Source of the DNA: Lumnitzera littorea
Taxonomy: Eukaryota > Streptophyta > Magnoliopsida > Myrtales > Combretaceae
NCBI GenBank assembly: GCA_024138015.1
Contig: JAMXBB010000008.1
Coordinates: 62,001 to 126,000 of the forward strand
DNA length: 64,000 nucleotides
Direction: 5' to 3'
The notes beneath the pieces were generated by a model. The model ran no database searches and was not told where the DNA came from. It saw only the letters and a program-made list of their open reading frames with translations. This document shows positions 1-11,869 of this stretch, piece after piece (position 1 is the first letter of the stretch; each line of letters begins with the position of its first letter). A program made the position numbers and the translations under genes.

Positions 1-2263
1 ACATAAGAGTGGTTCCGCTCCTATCAAAACTTTGAAGAAGTTTACATATGTAAATGCTCAATGAAACAGGGATGAGCACATGGCCATGATTACACTACAA
101 TGAAATTCACTAATTAAATATGAAATGATTGTGTATGAATTCTTAAGTTATAACCTATAACATGAAATTTTAAGGTTATAAGCTACTTCTCATCCTATTG
201 CGACATTGATAATATACATTAAGAAATAATTCAAATCTAATGATGCTATTCTTTACATATAACCAATGAGGAGTTTATGTTTAGTCGATCAGTATTCTAG
301 TAGGGGGATGCAAAAATAGATTACCAATTATGTGTTATGAAGCATAAACTATGTGATCAAAGTGCTTAATATTTAACTAAAATGGCACTTGTGTTAAACA
401 CAATGATATTTGTAGTGCTTTCAAGAGGTTCATAGTTGAGGTTCATAGGCATGAACTTAACTATGATCTTCCATAAGGATGGAAAATAATGATATAAAAG
501 CTTGTAGTTAGAGTTCATGGCCATGAACATGATCGTGATCTTCAATAGGGATGCGAAAATTGTGTACCAAAGGTTCATTGTCATAGATTATAGTCATGAA
601 CCTTGACCGTGATCTTTGTGACAATAGGGATAAAGTATGCATTGATTGAAAGGGTTAGAACTTTTGATCAATGTCTCATGTGTTATAATCACAAGAGTTA
701 TATCATTTCATGATATAAGGGGTTTAGATTGATTTGTAACTATTAAAGATTGAATCTAATGGTTATATACCTCCAACATTTCAATTATAAATGATTAATT
801 ACAACTCTATATGCCATTTATTTTTTGTATGAATTTTGACAAGAGTTAAGGGCTAGTAGTTAGGACAAGAGCAAAGTCCTTAAGAGGATTGTTAGGTGTA
901 TGTAAAGTAAGTGAGGAAGATTGGGAGAGTAATAGTTGGATCTAAGTGTTTTAGAAGGTGTTATTACTTGAGAATTGTTTGATAGATGTGTTAGAGCATG
1001 TGGAAAATAGAGTTCAAGGAGTTAGAGGTGGTCAAGTTGTTGTCCTTACAAAGAATGCAAAATTGAGGAGATATGACCTTTTGACATAACCATGTCATAG
1101 GTTGAGCTAATATGAAGAAACCAAGTTATGCCTATAAAAAGTTACATGGCCTTTTTTATACAACCCTACCATGGCTATGTCAATTTGCATAAGTCAGTTT
1201 TGTTTACAAAAAGGGATACAACCTTTGACATGACCTAATCATAGGTTGTGTCAATGATAACATCCATTTTTTGACACGTTTGTTGAAGTTGTTTTGTTTT
1301 GTTTCATTTCATTTTGTTTTTAAACTGTTATAAGACCCTCTTATTTGTATTTCCTTATTCTAATGGGCCACCATACTTTAAAAAATAGATAATGATGGTG
1401 TCTCCTTGTGAGTATAGTACAGTAACCTCATGTGATTCAAGATCCGAGTATAAAAATTTAGAGCTTCTATATTTTTCAATTATCGCATCATATTTTGAGT
1501 GTTAAACACTATTTATCCAAAATTTTACCCAAGAGAGAGAAATAGTGCAAACATGATTTTTGAGTGATTTTCTAACCGCCTTCATCTTTTATAGTCCAAA
1601 CCGCGTATGGTGAGTTATGTACTTTTCGATTCTTATCAACATGTTTGTCCAATAGGTAGTGAGTCCAATAATTGGTTTTAGTAGTGGTCCCTAGGCTTAT
1701 TAACTAGTGTCAAACATGTCTAAGGACATCTGCTTTGCACATCTACAAGTGACTTTGTAGTATTAGATTATGCATTTGTTGTGTTAATCTCTATTGTATG
1801 AGTATAAGCATCCATTTGCCTTTTGCTCGCGCATCAAATTTTCATCCCATGTTTTTTTTTTTGCAAATTCTCCATCTTTAATCACTATATAAATAAACTA
1901 TTCTTATCTATTTTCAAAGTGAGGTTTAGTATATGAATTTTTATAATTCATATATCAAGATTTAGTTATATCTTAAGAAAATTCCGTATTTGAACTCTTA
2001 TATCAAATTTTGTGTGAGAGGCATAAATTGAAAAAAAAAAAAAAAAGAATCATAAGTCTAAATCCATTTTATTAGTTGATCCATATTCGTTTCCAGCCAT
2101 GCAAGAAAAGTTTCCATTTTGATTTTTATTTTTCACTTCTTTCTTAACCTAGCCCCTAAGTCTAGGCCTAAGTGAACCTAACACCCCAAAGGGGGTTTTA
2201 TGTTCTACATACCTTATTTCCAGTCTTGTATCCATCCAATCTAGCCCAATTTTTAGTTCAAAG
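1..2263. other. AT-rich stretch without a recognisable gene
   Basis: No ORF here shows a protein family I recognise. The sequence is AT-rich, and around 1085-1270 there are several CATGGTTATGTC-like words on both strands, similar in flavour to words at 34550-34690. That style is common in plant LTRs, so this may be decayed LTR sequence. The 5' LTR expected for the Copia element that follows is not found: no copy of the 14025-15268 LTR and no TGGTATCA primer-binding site is visible just upstream of its gag. Confidence 0.5.
360..640. repeat. Three degenerate repeats built on CATGAAC / GATCGTGATC words
   Basis: Three successive blocks each carry a GTTCAT...CATGAAC inverted word followed by TGATCTT and a run like ATAGGGAT. 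Each block is roughly 70-110 bases and much diverged. Similar GGTCATGGTCGTAGTC-type words occur in the Athila-like regions at 50680-51000 and 51940-51975, so this is probably a fragment of that LTR type. No coding sequence is implied. Confidence 0.35.
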
Positions 2264-2700
2264 GTCGTGGCTAAAGGTAGTGGAAGCAGTGATTCTGCCA
2301 TACAACTAAGAAAAGCTCTATTTTTTAAAGGCACTAACTTTTCATATTGGAAATTTAGGATGGAGACATATGTCAAGGCATACGATTATCAAGCTTAATG
2401 GAGATGTAACACTCCCTGAAAGAAACACCAATGAAAGCAACATCATAGAAGTAGAGCTCTCCACAGCTAAGAATCTTCTTTTGTCCACAATAACTCAATC
2501 TAAATTTTATTTAATTTCGTCTTGCAAATCAACTAAGGAAATATGGGACACATTAGCACAGGAATATGAAGGAACGAACACCATTAAAGAAATGAGGATC
2601 AACCCTCTCATGCAGTAGTATGAAACATTTCATATTCTTCTTGGAGAAGAAAAAAAAAGGATTGCTTAGCAAGTTTACAGCCATCACAAATGAAATTTCA
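2264..2700 (+). pseudogene. Copia gag, N-terminal UBN2 domain (broken)
   Basis: Gag packages the element RNA in virus-like particles. Frame 2 from 2264 contains FKGTNFSYWKFRMETYVKA, the usual start of plant Copia gag. Frame 3 (2370-2618) continues with ISSCKSTKEIWDTLAQEYEG, the core of the UBN2/gag-polypeptide family. A frameshift near 2390 separates them and a TAG at 2616-2618 ends the second piece. Family identity is strong and function is lost. No start context is trustworthy because the 5' end of the element is missing. Confidence 0.8.
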
Positions 2701-2929
2701 TCTCTTAAAAAGAAAATTGATGATTCAGATCTTGTATGAAAAATGTTGAGAGTACTTCTTAAGGTGTGGAACGTAAAGAAAACGACTATTGAAAAGCTTG
2801 TGACATGAAGAAATTGACACTTAGCCAATTAAGAAGCAAACTCATGGTGTATAAAGTAGATTTTCTTGAATTAAATGTTTTATCAAAAGATAAAAGAAAA
2901 AGGAGATAGCCTTTAAAGCTTAAAAGATC

Positions 2930-3720
2930 GATTTTGACTCAGAATTAGAAAGTGAAAGTGATAATGAGGATGATGCCACACTCATTGCAAGGAAATTAAC
3001 CAAGATGATTAAAAGACAAGGTAAGAAAAGATTTTCTAAATGCTCATTTTCTAACAAAAATAATGCAAGTAAAAGTTGCAAAGAACAAGACTTGAAGAAA
3101 GATAAGAAGGAGAAGAAAAAAGTTGCATGCTATGAGTGCAAAAAGTTAGGACATATCAAATACAAATGTCCTATGCTAATAAGGAAACTGGAGAAATATA
3201 AGAAGCACAAATCTTTGTTAGCCACTTGGAGTGATTTAGATGAATCATAAAATGAATCAAGAGATAAATCAAACCATGAAGAAGAAGCTAACTTATGTCC
3301 AATGGCACAATTTGAGGTAAGTTTTGATTCTAAAGATGAAATGCCAAAAAGTGTATACAAATAAATAAAGAAATTGCTAAAAGTAGTAGAAAAGGTAAAT
3401 ATAAAATTAACTAAACCTACTAAGGAAAAAGAAGATATAAAACAAGGGAGAGATCAACTGATTCAAGAAAATCAACATCTAAATGAAGAAATAGAACACA
3501 CTAAAAATTGACAAAGAAGCGCAAGAAATTGATAATGAGAATCTTCGCACTGGAAATGGGAATTTAAAAAAAGAGAATGGTGAATTAAAACAAGTGATAA
3601 GCAACTTGAAATCAAGAATTGATGATTTGTCTAATTCAATTAACTCAACATTTAATAGATTTTGTGAAAGAGATAAAAGTTTATAAATGCTTATCACCTC
3701 TTAATAAATGGATAAAACCA
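2930..3720 (+). pseudogene. Copia gag, central part with first zinc knuckle
   Basis: The frame opening at 3005 is rich in lysine and carries CYECKKLGHIKYKC, a CX2CX4HX4C zinc knuckle (Cys codons at 3128, 3137 and 3167, His codon at 3152), which binds RNA in Gag. Downstream, in shifting frames up to about 3720, is a Glu/Lys/Asn-rich stretch with heptad-like leucines, consistent with the coiled coil of Sirevirus gag. TAA at 3248-3250 interrupts the reading frame, and further stops follow. Confidence 0.75.
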
Positions 3721-4169
3721 AGATAGGATTAGGATTTGAATATGGAGAAACTTTAAAATCGAACAAAACAACAATGTTTATCAAAGGAAAAGAAAGAGTA
3801 AATAATTCAATTAATAAATTCGAATATAAAATAATATAGCAAAATCATATGGGTAGAAACAAACCAGTTAGAGGACTTATCAGAGGCTCCTTTAGAAGAT
3901 ATGACAAGAGATACCCAAACTGAAGAGTATAGGTAACAAACAGGTACGAAAAAGTCATATGGATGTTTCTTTTGTAAAAGATTTGGACATATTGAAAAAT
4001 ATTGTTACGATAAAAATCACAAGCTTAGTAACTTTCAAGTAAAAGCATCAAAAACAACAAGCTTGAATTTCAGCAAACCCAAGCTTGCCTAGGTTCCCAA
4101 AAGGAATTAATCAATTTCTTGTGATCACAAGAGTACAAAGTTAAACTCAAAGGAAAATGGTACTTACAT
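3721..4169 (+). pseudogene. Copia gag C-terminus, second zinc knuckle, protease start
   Basis: Around 3958-4015 the translation CFFCKRFGHIEKYC gives a second CX2CX4HX4C knuckle (Cys codons 3964, 3973, 4003; His codon 3988). At 4153-4169 the residues KWYL run into the inserted CRM-like LTR. They correspond to the start of the Copia protease signature, which resumes after the insertion at 10555 with SGCSYHMIGD. Two zinc knuckles in one Gag are seen in Sireviruses. Confidence 0.75.
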
Positions 4170-5063
4170 TGGTGTAAACTATGACCAAGAATATATAAGG
4201 CCGGTCATAAGGATGAGTCTAAGCTTACCAAAAGCTCAAAAAGGAAGTGACGGGGAATGTGTGAAAGGACAAATGCAAATGAAGAGTAAGCAAAAACCTA
4301 CGAATAGCCCAAATGGATATGATGCACCAATGGAACTTCTGAAAACTCACGGCATAATTTAATATGTTGCACGAATTGGTTCGATGATAATACTCACCAC
4401 CTAACCTTATTCAAAGGTTAAGATAAGAGTGATGCCGAGAGTAAACAGTCAATGTTTACACAAGAACGGAAAAACACTCAAAGTGTATTAATGATAATGA
4501 ATCTTCTTCTTTTTATAGCAATAAGTACAAAGGGTATTTATACCTGAGAATTTAGGGTAACATGCCCAAAAAGGAAAAGACAAAGAAGGGTATTACCCTA
4601 AAGAAGTAATATATAAGAATACAAAAAGGTAAAAAAATGAATATTCTAGAAAAGTAATGGTTAGTAGAGTAGATTCCTCACGTGGTTCTATACACGTGGC
4701 AATAATACATTGGTGAGGTTGTTAGAGGATATGGACAAAAATGTATGGATAGGTTACTTGTCCGAGTAAGGGTGGCTTTATTAGTCCAAACTCGCTCTCT
4801 TTGCATCTCAACAAGGGTGATGCTGAGTAAGCAATTAACCAAGCATGAGTGAAGATGAGGATTGGTTATTGTCTTGGCCTTTCACTTCTCGACACACTAT
4901 CTACAAGAAATAGGCAATCATTTGGCTCAATAAACAGAACAAGTCGGCAAAGAGGCACTTAGCCTTGATGGAAGTCGACTGGAGTAAGAGGATTCGTAGT
5001 ACTAGCCACTTTAGTCCTCAGGTTCGACTGTAGGTCAATGGTCTGATAGCCTAATTCCCATCA
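4170..5063 (-). repeat. 3' LTR of the minus-strand CRM-like element
   Basis: 894 bases. Seen on the plus strand it starts TGGTGTAAAC and ends CCCATCA. It matches 9664-10549 along its whole length with scattered substitutions, and also matches 48841-49687 and, inverted, 52184-53012. A TTTTTATAGCAATAAG segment near 4511 may be promoter related, but this is not certain. Confidence 0.85.
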
Positions 5064-5071
5064 TTCCCTCC
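5064..5071 (-). other. Polypurine tract
   Basis: The reverse complement reads GGAGGGAA and abuts the LTR start TGATGGG. Position and composition fit the plus-strand primer of a Ty3 element. Confidence 0.75.
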
Positions 5072-6300
5072 AAGTTGTTTTGGATTTGGGATCAAATCCA
5101 AATGGTCTTTGATCAGCTCTCTATCGAGGTGATATAGACTAAGGTCGGTAACGTTAAAGGTGTCAGAAACCCATAATCCCTAGGCATCTCTAATCTATAG
5201 GCATTATCAATGATCTTTTAGAGGATTTTGAAAGGTCCTTCAACCCTTAGGGATAGTTTGTTCCTCCTCTTGCTTGGAAACCTCTTTTTGCTTAGATATA
5301 GCCATACTAAGTCCCCTTACTGGAATTGCTTAGCCATCTTACCCTTGGTCTTCTCTCATATTCTTCAAGCAGCTTGATCGATGTGCCAAGTGACTTTTCC
5401 ATAGATGTGCTAAAGTGATTGTGCTTTAATCAAGGCGTTAGGGTCCTCTTGTGTAGGTATAGGGGTATGATTGAGTGGAAACTCATTAAAACCATAGATC
5501 ACTTCAAAGGGAGTTTGTTTGGTGGTGTCATGCACTATCCGATTGTAAGCGAACCTGACCACTGGTACATAGACATCTTAGTCAAATAAGTTCTTACCCA
5601 CTACAACTTAGAGCAATGACCCCAAAGTAAGATTAACCACCTCTGTTTGGCCGTCAATTTAAAGGTGACAGGAAGTACTTAATAGTAGTTTGGTCCCCAT
5701 CCGACGCCATAAGGTCCTCCAAAAATGGCTCAAGAACTTTGAGTCTCTGTTAGAGACTACACTTCTTGACACACCATGTATCCGCACAATCTCCTGTAAG
5801 AAAAGGGAAGCAATAGCCAAAGCATCATTACTTTTAGAGCAAGGCACGAAGTATGCCATTTTACTGAACTGATCTATGACAACCATTATAGAATCTTTGC
5901 TTCTAGTAGTTCGTAGTAGTGTGAGAATAAAGTCTATGATCAATTCAATCCACAACTTCATCAAGATAAGTAAGGGCATTGATTTCCCTTGCTTGGCTCG
6001 ACACTTAGCCTTCTTATACACAGCATAACTTTCGACAACTCGATGTATATCTCTCCTCATTCTTGACCAAAAGAATTGACCATTCAATAGTTCATAGGTC
6101 CTTCTTTCTCCAAAATGTCTAGAGAGTCCTCCGCTATGAGCTTCCTTAATCAATAACTCCCTTAGGGAACAAGTCGTCATACATAATTTTCCACTTCAGA
6201 ATAAGTAGCCATTCTCTATATGATATTCGTCTACGGTTCTTTCATCGACGCATCGTGCAATTATGGGTCTAAAGTGTAGATCCTCATAATACTGCTTTTT
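5072..6300 (-). pseudogene. Integrase of the minus CRM-like element (inactivated)
   Basis: Integrase joins element DNA to the genome. The minus frame 5659-6180 carries the zinc-binding region (HSGG..RHFGER...) and the catalytic core, VVIDQFSKMAYFVP and VSNRDSKFLSHF. The second catalytic aspartate, normally the first D of an SDRD motif, is Asn here (about 5740-5760). The two zinc-binding cysteines read Tyr (SYAVYKKAK). The downstream C-terminal part (5072-5658) is present in other frames with stops. It is about the expected length, but the substitutions and frameshifts make it non-functional. Confidence 0.8.
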
Positions 6301-6900
6301 CATACTCGTAAACTTAAATAGTTTGGTCTACAGTTCATTCAGAAGTATATGTCTTGTCGAAAGAGCATCTGCAACTACATTGCTCTTTCCTTTCTTGTAT
6401 TTTATCATAAAATTGAATCCCTTAAGAAATTCAACCCATCTCGCCTGCCGCTTTGATAACTTAGTCTGACTTTGGAGGTACCTCAGTGACTCATGGTCAG
6501 TATATACGACAAATTCTCTTGGCAGTAAATAGTGTTGCCATACTTACAGTGCTTGAATCAATGCTAAGAGTTCTTTGTCATACATGGAATAATTCAACTG
6601 TAGTCTTTTAAGCTTTTCATTATGGAAGGCAATTGGTTGGCCTTCCTGCATTAGGATAATGCCTATTCCAATGCCCGATGTATCACATTCCAACTCAAAT
6701 ATTTTCTCGAAGTCAAGTAGAACTAATATCGAGGCAAAGGTCAATATTTCTTTTATCGCGACAAAGCTCCTCTCTTCCCTTTCTCCCCATTGGAAGTCGA
6801 TGTTTTTCTTCATTAGCTTAATAAGTGGTACAATGAGGGTGTTGAAATTCTTGATGAACTGTCTATAGAATGAAGCCAATCTATGGAAACTTCTCACGTC
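6301..6900 (-). pseudogene. RNase H region and RT connection, minus CRM-like element
   Basis: RNase H removes the RNA template after first-strand synthesis. The minus frame 6544-6897 contains SFHRLASFYRQFIKNF (RT thumb/connection), then ELECDTSGIGIG and NYSMYDKELLALI, the standard Ty3 RNase H landmarks. The following part (VYTDHESLRYLQ-like, FNFMIKYKKG-like) is readable at 6300-6540 in a shifted frame. Confidence 0.8.
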
Positions 6901-7700
6901 AACACAAGTAATAAGAGTCGGCTACTCGAGAATTGCTTGGATCTTCTCATCCTCTACTCGTAAGCCTCCTCCACTGACTACATAGCCCAAGAATACCACT
7001 TCTTCTAGGCAAAAGCAACACTTCTTAAGAATACTGAATAATCTCTCAGTACGGAGGATATTCAGTACAACTCAGAGATGCTCGTAGTGACTTGACATAT
7101 CAGTACTATATACAAGGATGTCATCAAAATAAACCACAATGCACTTCCCAATCAGATGTCTTAACACATGGTTCATTAGTCACATGAAAGTGCTCAAGGC
7201 ATTCGATAAGCCAAATGGCATTACCATCTACTCATAGAGGCCATGCCGAGTTTCAAACGTAGTCTTCCATTCATCTCCCAACCTCACGTGGATTTAATGG
7301 TAGTTAGAATTTAGATCAATCTTGCTAAAGATCTTGGCTCCACTCAGTTCATCCAACATGTCCTCCAGTCTAAGAATGAGATACCTGTATTTGATTGTAA
7401 TCTTATTTACAGCTTGGCTATTTATACACATCCACCAGGTTCTATCCTTTTTTCAACACTAAAAGTGTCGACACAGCATAAGGGCTAAGACTTTCTCTGA
7501 CCTAATCTCTCTCCAGCAACTCATTAACTTGATGTTAAAGCTTAAAAACCTATTTAGGATACATTCGATAGGCTGGTCTATTCGACAATGTGGTGTTGGG
7601 TAATAAATCAATTCAGTGTTCTATGCCTTGAGTTAGGGGTAACCCCTTAGGTAACTGTTCTTGGAAAGGTCGATATACTCATCCAGCAACTCTTTGATTT
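6901..7700 (-). pseudogene. Reverse transcriptase of the minus CRM-like element
   Basis: The YFDD catalytic box is intact at 7120-7131 (minus strand, in the context VVYFDDILVYS). Upstream in the coding direction are MPFGLSNA-like, GDEWKT-like and DLNS/KIDL-like segments with stops. It is equivalent in order and wording to 55060-55900 on the plus strand. Frame breaks prevent a continuous polyprotein. Confidence 0.8.
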
Positions 7701-7779
7701 CTTGAGGTAATTCACCCTGCTCCTTCATTTCTAATAGTCGCCTGACTAACATTAGGGTTAGCTCGTCAACAATAATGGC

Positions 7780-8260
7780 CTTTTGGAGCTCGACTCTACT
7801 CATTACTAGAGCCTTCTTCGATCCGTAAGTAAGTTTTGTCTACAATTTATTAACTTCTCTCGATGGCATTTGGTTCAATGCAATCTTCCAACCATCCTTC
7901 TCAAACATGTATGTTTTTTTGTAGCCGTCATGGATAACTCTCCTATCAAATAACCACGATCTAGCTAACAACATGTGGGAAGCATACATGGGTAATACGT
8001 CACAAAGAATCTGATCAGAGTAATTCCCTATAGTGATCAACAGCAGTATTTGCCGAGTGACATGTAGTGCCCCTTTCTCACTCAACTAATGCAACTTGTA
8101 TAGATTTGGATGTACAATAGTCGGCAATTTCAATTTTGAAATAAGATCGGGCGATGCCACATTGGTGCAACTTCCACTATCCACAATGAGAGCACACACC
8201 TGATCATTCACCTTACAGGTGGTATGAAACAAATTCTCTCTCTACTCCTCCTCTCGTAAG
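7780..8260 (-). pseudogene. Aspartic protease region of the minus CRM-like element
   Basis: Reading the minus strand, the region around 8150-8200 gives a DSGSCTNVAS-type motif, and 7840-8085 is an open frame with LSEKGALHVTRQILLLITIG and AIN-type strands found between protease and RT in this clade. It matches 54500-54990 of the plus copy. The protease cleaves the Gag-Pol polyprotein. Stops flank the open part. Confidence 0.7.
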
Positions 8261-9520
8261 GGCTCTAATTTATTGCGCGTTGGATAACCATAATCAACTG
8301 GTCTAAGTCCTCGCCGAGCACATCCTCTTCAATTAGTTCTTTCTTGACATCTTCTTTTTCAACAGGGACCTCTTCTTCAGGTTCTTTATTAGTACTTTCA
8401 ACCTCTAATTTTGGGACATCTCCCTTAATGACCATTATTCTTCAGTTCAGGCACTAAGCAGCCATACATCCAAACCCTTAACATTTAAAGCACTTGATCT
8501 AGCTCATCTTCTTACTAGACCTTTACCCCTTCTCATAAGTTTGGGTCGACACTTCACCATCAGTTTGATACTTGATAGAGCTCGGTGACTTCCCTATTTG
8601 GGTCAACTAGTAGACATTCTGGTTGGTATTCGGTTTTTTCTTTGCCTCTCTACTTGTTGGGCTATTCTAATGGCTTCATCTATTGTAGTAAATCGTTAGA
8701 GCTCTACAATATCGCGAATATCACCTTTTAATCCCATGATAAATCTAAAGATTGTTCATACTGAAGACTCCTCCACTTCACATCAAATCATGAGCATTTA
8801 AAACTCCTAAACATACTCATCAATTGTCCAACCTCTTTATCACAGCTCCTAAAGCTAAGTAAAAGTGTCTTACAGATAAGTTTCTGGCATGAACCTATTT
8901 TTGAATATTCTCTTCATCTTAGGCTAAGTATTAATCTCTCAGTACCCCTCTCACCTCCTCATAGCTTAGAAATTCTTCCATCACATGGCGGCATATTTAG
9001 AGAACTCAATACAGCAGTTCTCACTTTCTCGTAATCTTTATTATGATAATATTCAAAAACACACTCCACTTTCTCTTTCCATTTTAGATACTCATCAACA
9101 CTCCTAGATCCATTAAAGCTTGGAATCCGAAGCTTCACATGGTCAAATGCTATGGGGACTCTAACTTACTCTTCTTCAAAATACTCTTCCTCATCCTCTT
9201 CATCTAGTTCCCTTAAGTCTATTCTTTGTTTTACTCATCCACTTACCCCTCCACCTTGAACTAGTCGAGCTAGGTTTTGACCTCAATAAGTATAGCAGCT
9301 TATGGAGTGTTTTGCGCGGCCTTAGTCGGTAAGCAAGTCAATGCATGAACGGCTTGGGTCAAATTCACTAAGAGGTTAGCCACTTCATCAAGTCTCTCGT
9401 CAGTGCTTCTAGGGTTCCCTAAGACTGTCATCCATAGTAAACAACTCCATTATCATCTCCAACACTAATGTTTATACTTGGGTCAATAATTTTCTCTACA
9501 GATTCAAAGTTCAAACAAAC
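8261..9520 (-). pseudogene. Gag of the minus CRM-like element (degenerate)
   Basis: The start region near 9500 reads IIDPSINISVGDDN on the minus strand, parallel to MIDPSMNVNVGDDN at 53185 of the plus copy. A CFKC-type knuckle remnant lies near 8470-8520, followed by acidic Glu-rich residues. Many stops interrupt it. Identity rests on co-linearity with the better plus copy. Confidence 0.7.
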
Positions 9521-9650
9521 ACTTTAGGAAATTAACAGCTAGCAAACACAGCAACTAAGAAGAATACAGTAACTTGCTCTATTTCACATACACAAAACAG
9601 AGTATAAACAGAACTTCAAAAACAAACGTCAACTCAAACAAAACCTCCAC

Positions 9651-9660
9651 TTTGATACCA
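9651..9660 (-). other. Primer-binding site, tRNA-Met type
   Basis: The reverse complement reads TGGTATCAAA and lies three bases (TCT) inside the 5' LTR end. It is close to TGGTATCAGAGC, the initiator-tRNA-Met complement used by many plant Ty3 and Copia elements. Confidence 0.75.
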
Positions 9661-9663
9661 AGA

Positions 9664-10549
9664 TGGTACAAACCGTAACCAAGAACAAACAAGGTGGGCC
9701 ACAAAGATGGGTCCAAGCTTACTGAAATCTCGAAAAGGAAGTGATAGGGAATGTGCAAAAGGACAAATGCGAATGAAGAGTAAGCAAAAACCCACAAACA
9801 GCCCTAATAGATATGATACATAAATGAAACTTTTGAGGACTTATGGCACAATTCGATATGATGCATAAATCAATTCAGTAAGGGTACTCGCCACCTAGCC
9901 TTGCTCAAGGGTTAGGATAAGAGTGATACCGAAAGAAAACAGGCAGTGTTTATGTAAGGATGAAAAAACACTCATAATGTGTTAATGATAATGAATCTTC
10001 TTCTTTTTACAACTACAAGTACAAAAGGTAATTATATTCGATAATTTAAGGCAACATGCCCAAAAAGGAAAAGACAAAAAAGGGTATTATCCTAAAGAAA
10101 TAATGTACAAGAGTACAAAAGGGTAAAAAAATGAATATTCTAAAAAAGTAATGGTTAGTAGAACAAATTCCTTACGTGGTTTTGTATACATGGTAATGAT
10201 ACATTAGTCAGGTCGTTAGAGGATACGAACAAAAATGTACGGACAGGTTGGTTGTCCGAGCAAGGGTGGCTTTATTAGTCTGGACTCTCTCTCTCAACAA
10301 GGGTAATGCCAAGTAAGTAATTGAACAGGCATGAGTGAAGATGAGGATTGGTTGTTGTCTTAGCCTTCTGCATCTCGGCACACTATTTGTGAGAAATAGG
10401 CAATTATTTGACTCGACAAATAGAACAAGTCAACAAGGAGGTACTCGGCTTCAGCGGAAGTCATTTAGAGTAGGATGATTCATTTTGCTAATCCTTTTGG
10501 TCCTCGGGCTCAACTAAGGGTCAATAGTCTAGTAACCTAATTCCTATCA
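9664..10549 (-). repeat. 5' LTR of the minus-strand CRM-like element
   Basis: 886 bases, starting TGGTACAAAC and ending CCTATCA on the plus strand. It is the partner of 4170-5063. The two differ by many substitutions, so the insertion is not recent. The TSD TACAT follows at 10550-10554. Confidence 0.85.
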
Positions 10550-10554
10550 TACAT

Positions 10555-11060
10555 AGTGGATGTTCTTATCACATGATAGGAGATGCCTCTTTACAAACAT
10601 CAAATGGAAGGAAGGTAAATTTGTTAAGTTTTGAGATAAGGGTAAAGGATAGATAAATGGCACTGGTATTATCAGAACTCCTTCATACAATATTGAAAAT
10701 GTCTCTCTAGTAAAAGAACTTAAACATAATCTCCTAACTATAAGTCAACTTTATGACAAAGGTTATAAAATGATGTTTGATTAGAATAAAGTAAAAGCTT
10801 ATGACCAGAATGGCTTAAAATTATATGAAGGATTTAGGAAAAAAAACATATATTTAGTTAAACCAACTAAAGTAAAGATTGAAAAATTATTTCTTAGTAT
10901 TTCGAATAACGCATTTCTATGCCATAAAAAGTTAGGTCATGTACATTTTAATCAATTGGAAAACCTATCAAAAAATAATTTGGTTTATGCATTACCTAAG
11001 ATAAACGTAAAAAAAGATGTACATTGCAGAAGCTATCTTAAGAATAAGTTAACATCATCA
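10555..11060 (+). pseudogene. Copia protease continuation and GAG-pre-integrase domain
   Basis: Immediately after the CRM-like insertion the Copia sequence resumes with SGCSYHMIGD, the Copia protease signature. The Asp before SG has become His at the insertion codon. Next come HNLLTISQLYDKGY and CHKKLGHVHFNQLENL, hallmarks of the GAG-pre-integrase domain. A one-base frameshift lies near 10595, and several stops follow. Confidence 0.8.
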
Positions 11061-11094
11061 GCTCATAATCAAAAAGAGTAATCATAACTAAAAG

Positions 11095-11651
11095 ACCTTT
11101 AGGATTGCTTCATATAGATCTATTTAGACCCACTCGAACGTTGAGTATATGAGGCAACATATATGGTATGGCAATTGTTGACGACTATTCTTAATACTAT
11201 TGTGTTCCATTCTTGTGAAACAAAAGTGATGCTTTTAATACTTTTGAGAAGTTTGCTAGACAAGTTCAAAATGGGAAAGGTTATACCATCATCAGTCTTA
11301 GAACAGATCATGGTAAAGAATTTGAGAATGAAGATTTCATCTGATTTTGTGAAGACCAAGGAATCACTCACAATTTCTCAACTCCATATACACTACAACA
11401 AAATGGGGGTTGTGGAATGTAAAAATATAACTATACAAGAAATGACAAGAACTCTACTAAATGAAAGTGGGATAGCACAACACTTTTGGGCTAAAGTAGT
11501 TTCAACATCATGTTATATAATTAATAGAGTCTACTTAAGACCTCTAACAAAGAAAACATCATATAAAATGTACAAGAGAAGAAAAATCATAGTTTTGTAT
11601 TTTCATATTTTTGGCTCCAAGTGTTACATTAAAAGCTTAGTCAAAATCTAG
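11095..11651 (+). pseudogene. Copia integrase core (broken)
   Basis: LLHIDLFRPTRTLS near 11108, then AIVDDYS near 11171, a stretch around 11290-11390 with LRTDHGKEFEN and FSTPYTLQQNGVVE, and finally the frame to 11651 with ITIQEMTRTLLNES, FWAKVVSTSCYIINR and FHIFGSKCYI. These are the D, D and E regions and the C-terminal part of Copia integrase. At least two frameshifts separate the blocks. The polyprotein stops here: the RT expected next is missing. Confidence 0.85.
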
Positions 11652-11869
11652 GAAAATTTGAAGATTAAGCAAATGAATGAATCTTCCTAAGGTATTCCCT
11701 ACGAAGTAAAGCACATCTAATATATAACAAAGCTACTCGAACAACCGAGGAGTCAAGTCTTGCTAGTATCCTTAGGATAAAGAACTGATATATGATATGT
11801 ACATTAGTTAACTACTGTATTATGTAGGAACTCCTAGGAATCCTACGATAATGTGGATGTGATTATATA

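Larger units (their letters stand above)
4165..10554 (-). mobile_element. Complete CRM-like Ty3 element with LTRs and TSD (degenerate)
   Basis: The two LTRs (4170-5063 and 9664-10549) are similar throughout and begin TG and end CA. They are flanked by TACAT at 4165-4169 and 10550-10554, an exact 5-bp TSD. The primer-binding site adjoins the right LTR and the polypurine tract adjoins the left, so transcription ran right to left. Internally, gag, protease, RT, RNase H and integrase occur in that order on the minus strand. The RT wording (IKYR..IPKLEDMLD type) is closest to what I know of the CRM chromovirus clade. That clade assignment is an inference. Frameshifts and stops are abundant. Confidence 0.85.

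Noticed and set aside
2149..2376. 75-codon minus ORF at the left end of the Copia gag
   Set aside because: It is antisense to clearly recognisable gag text.
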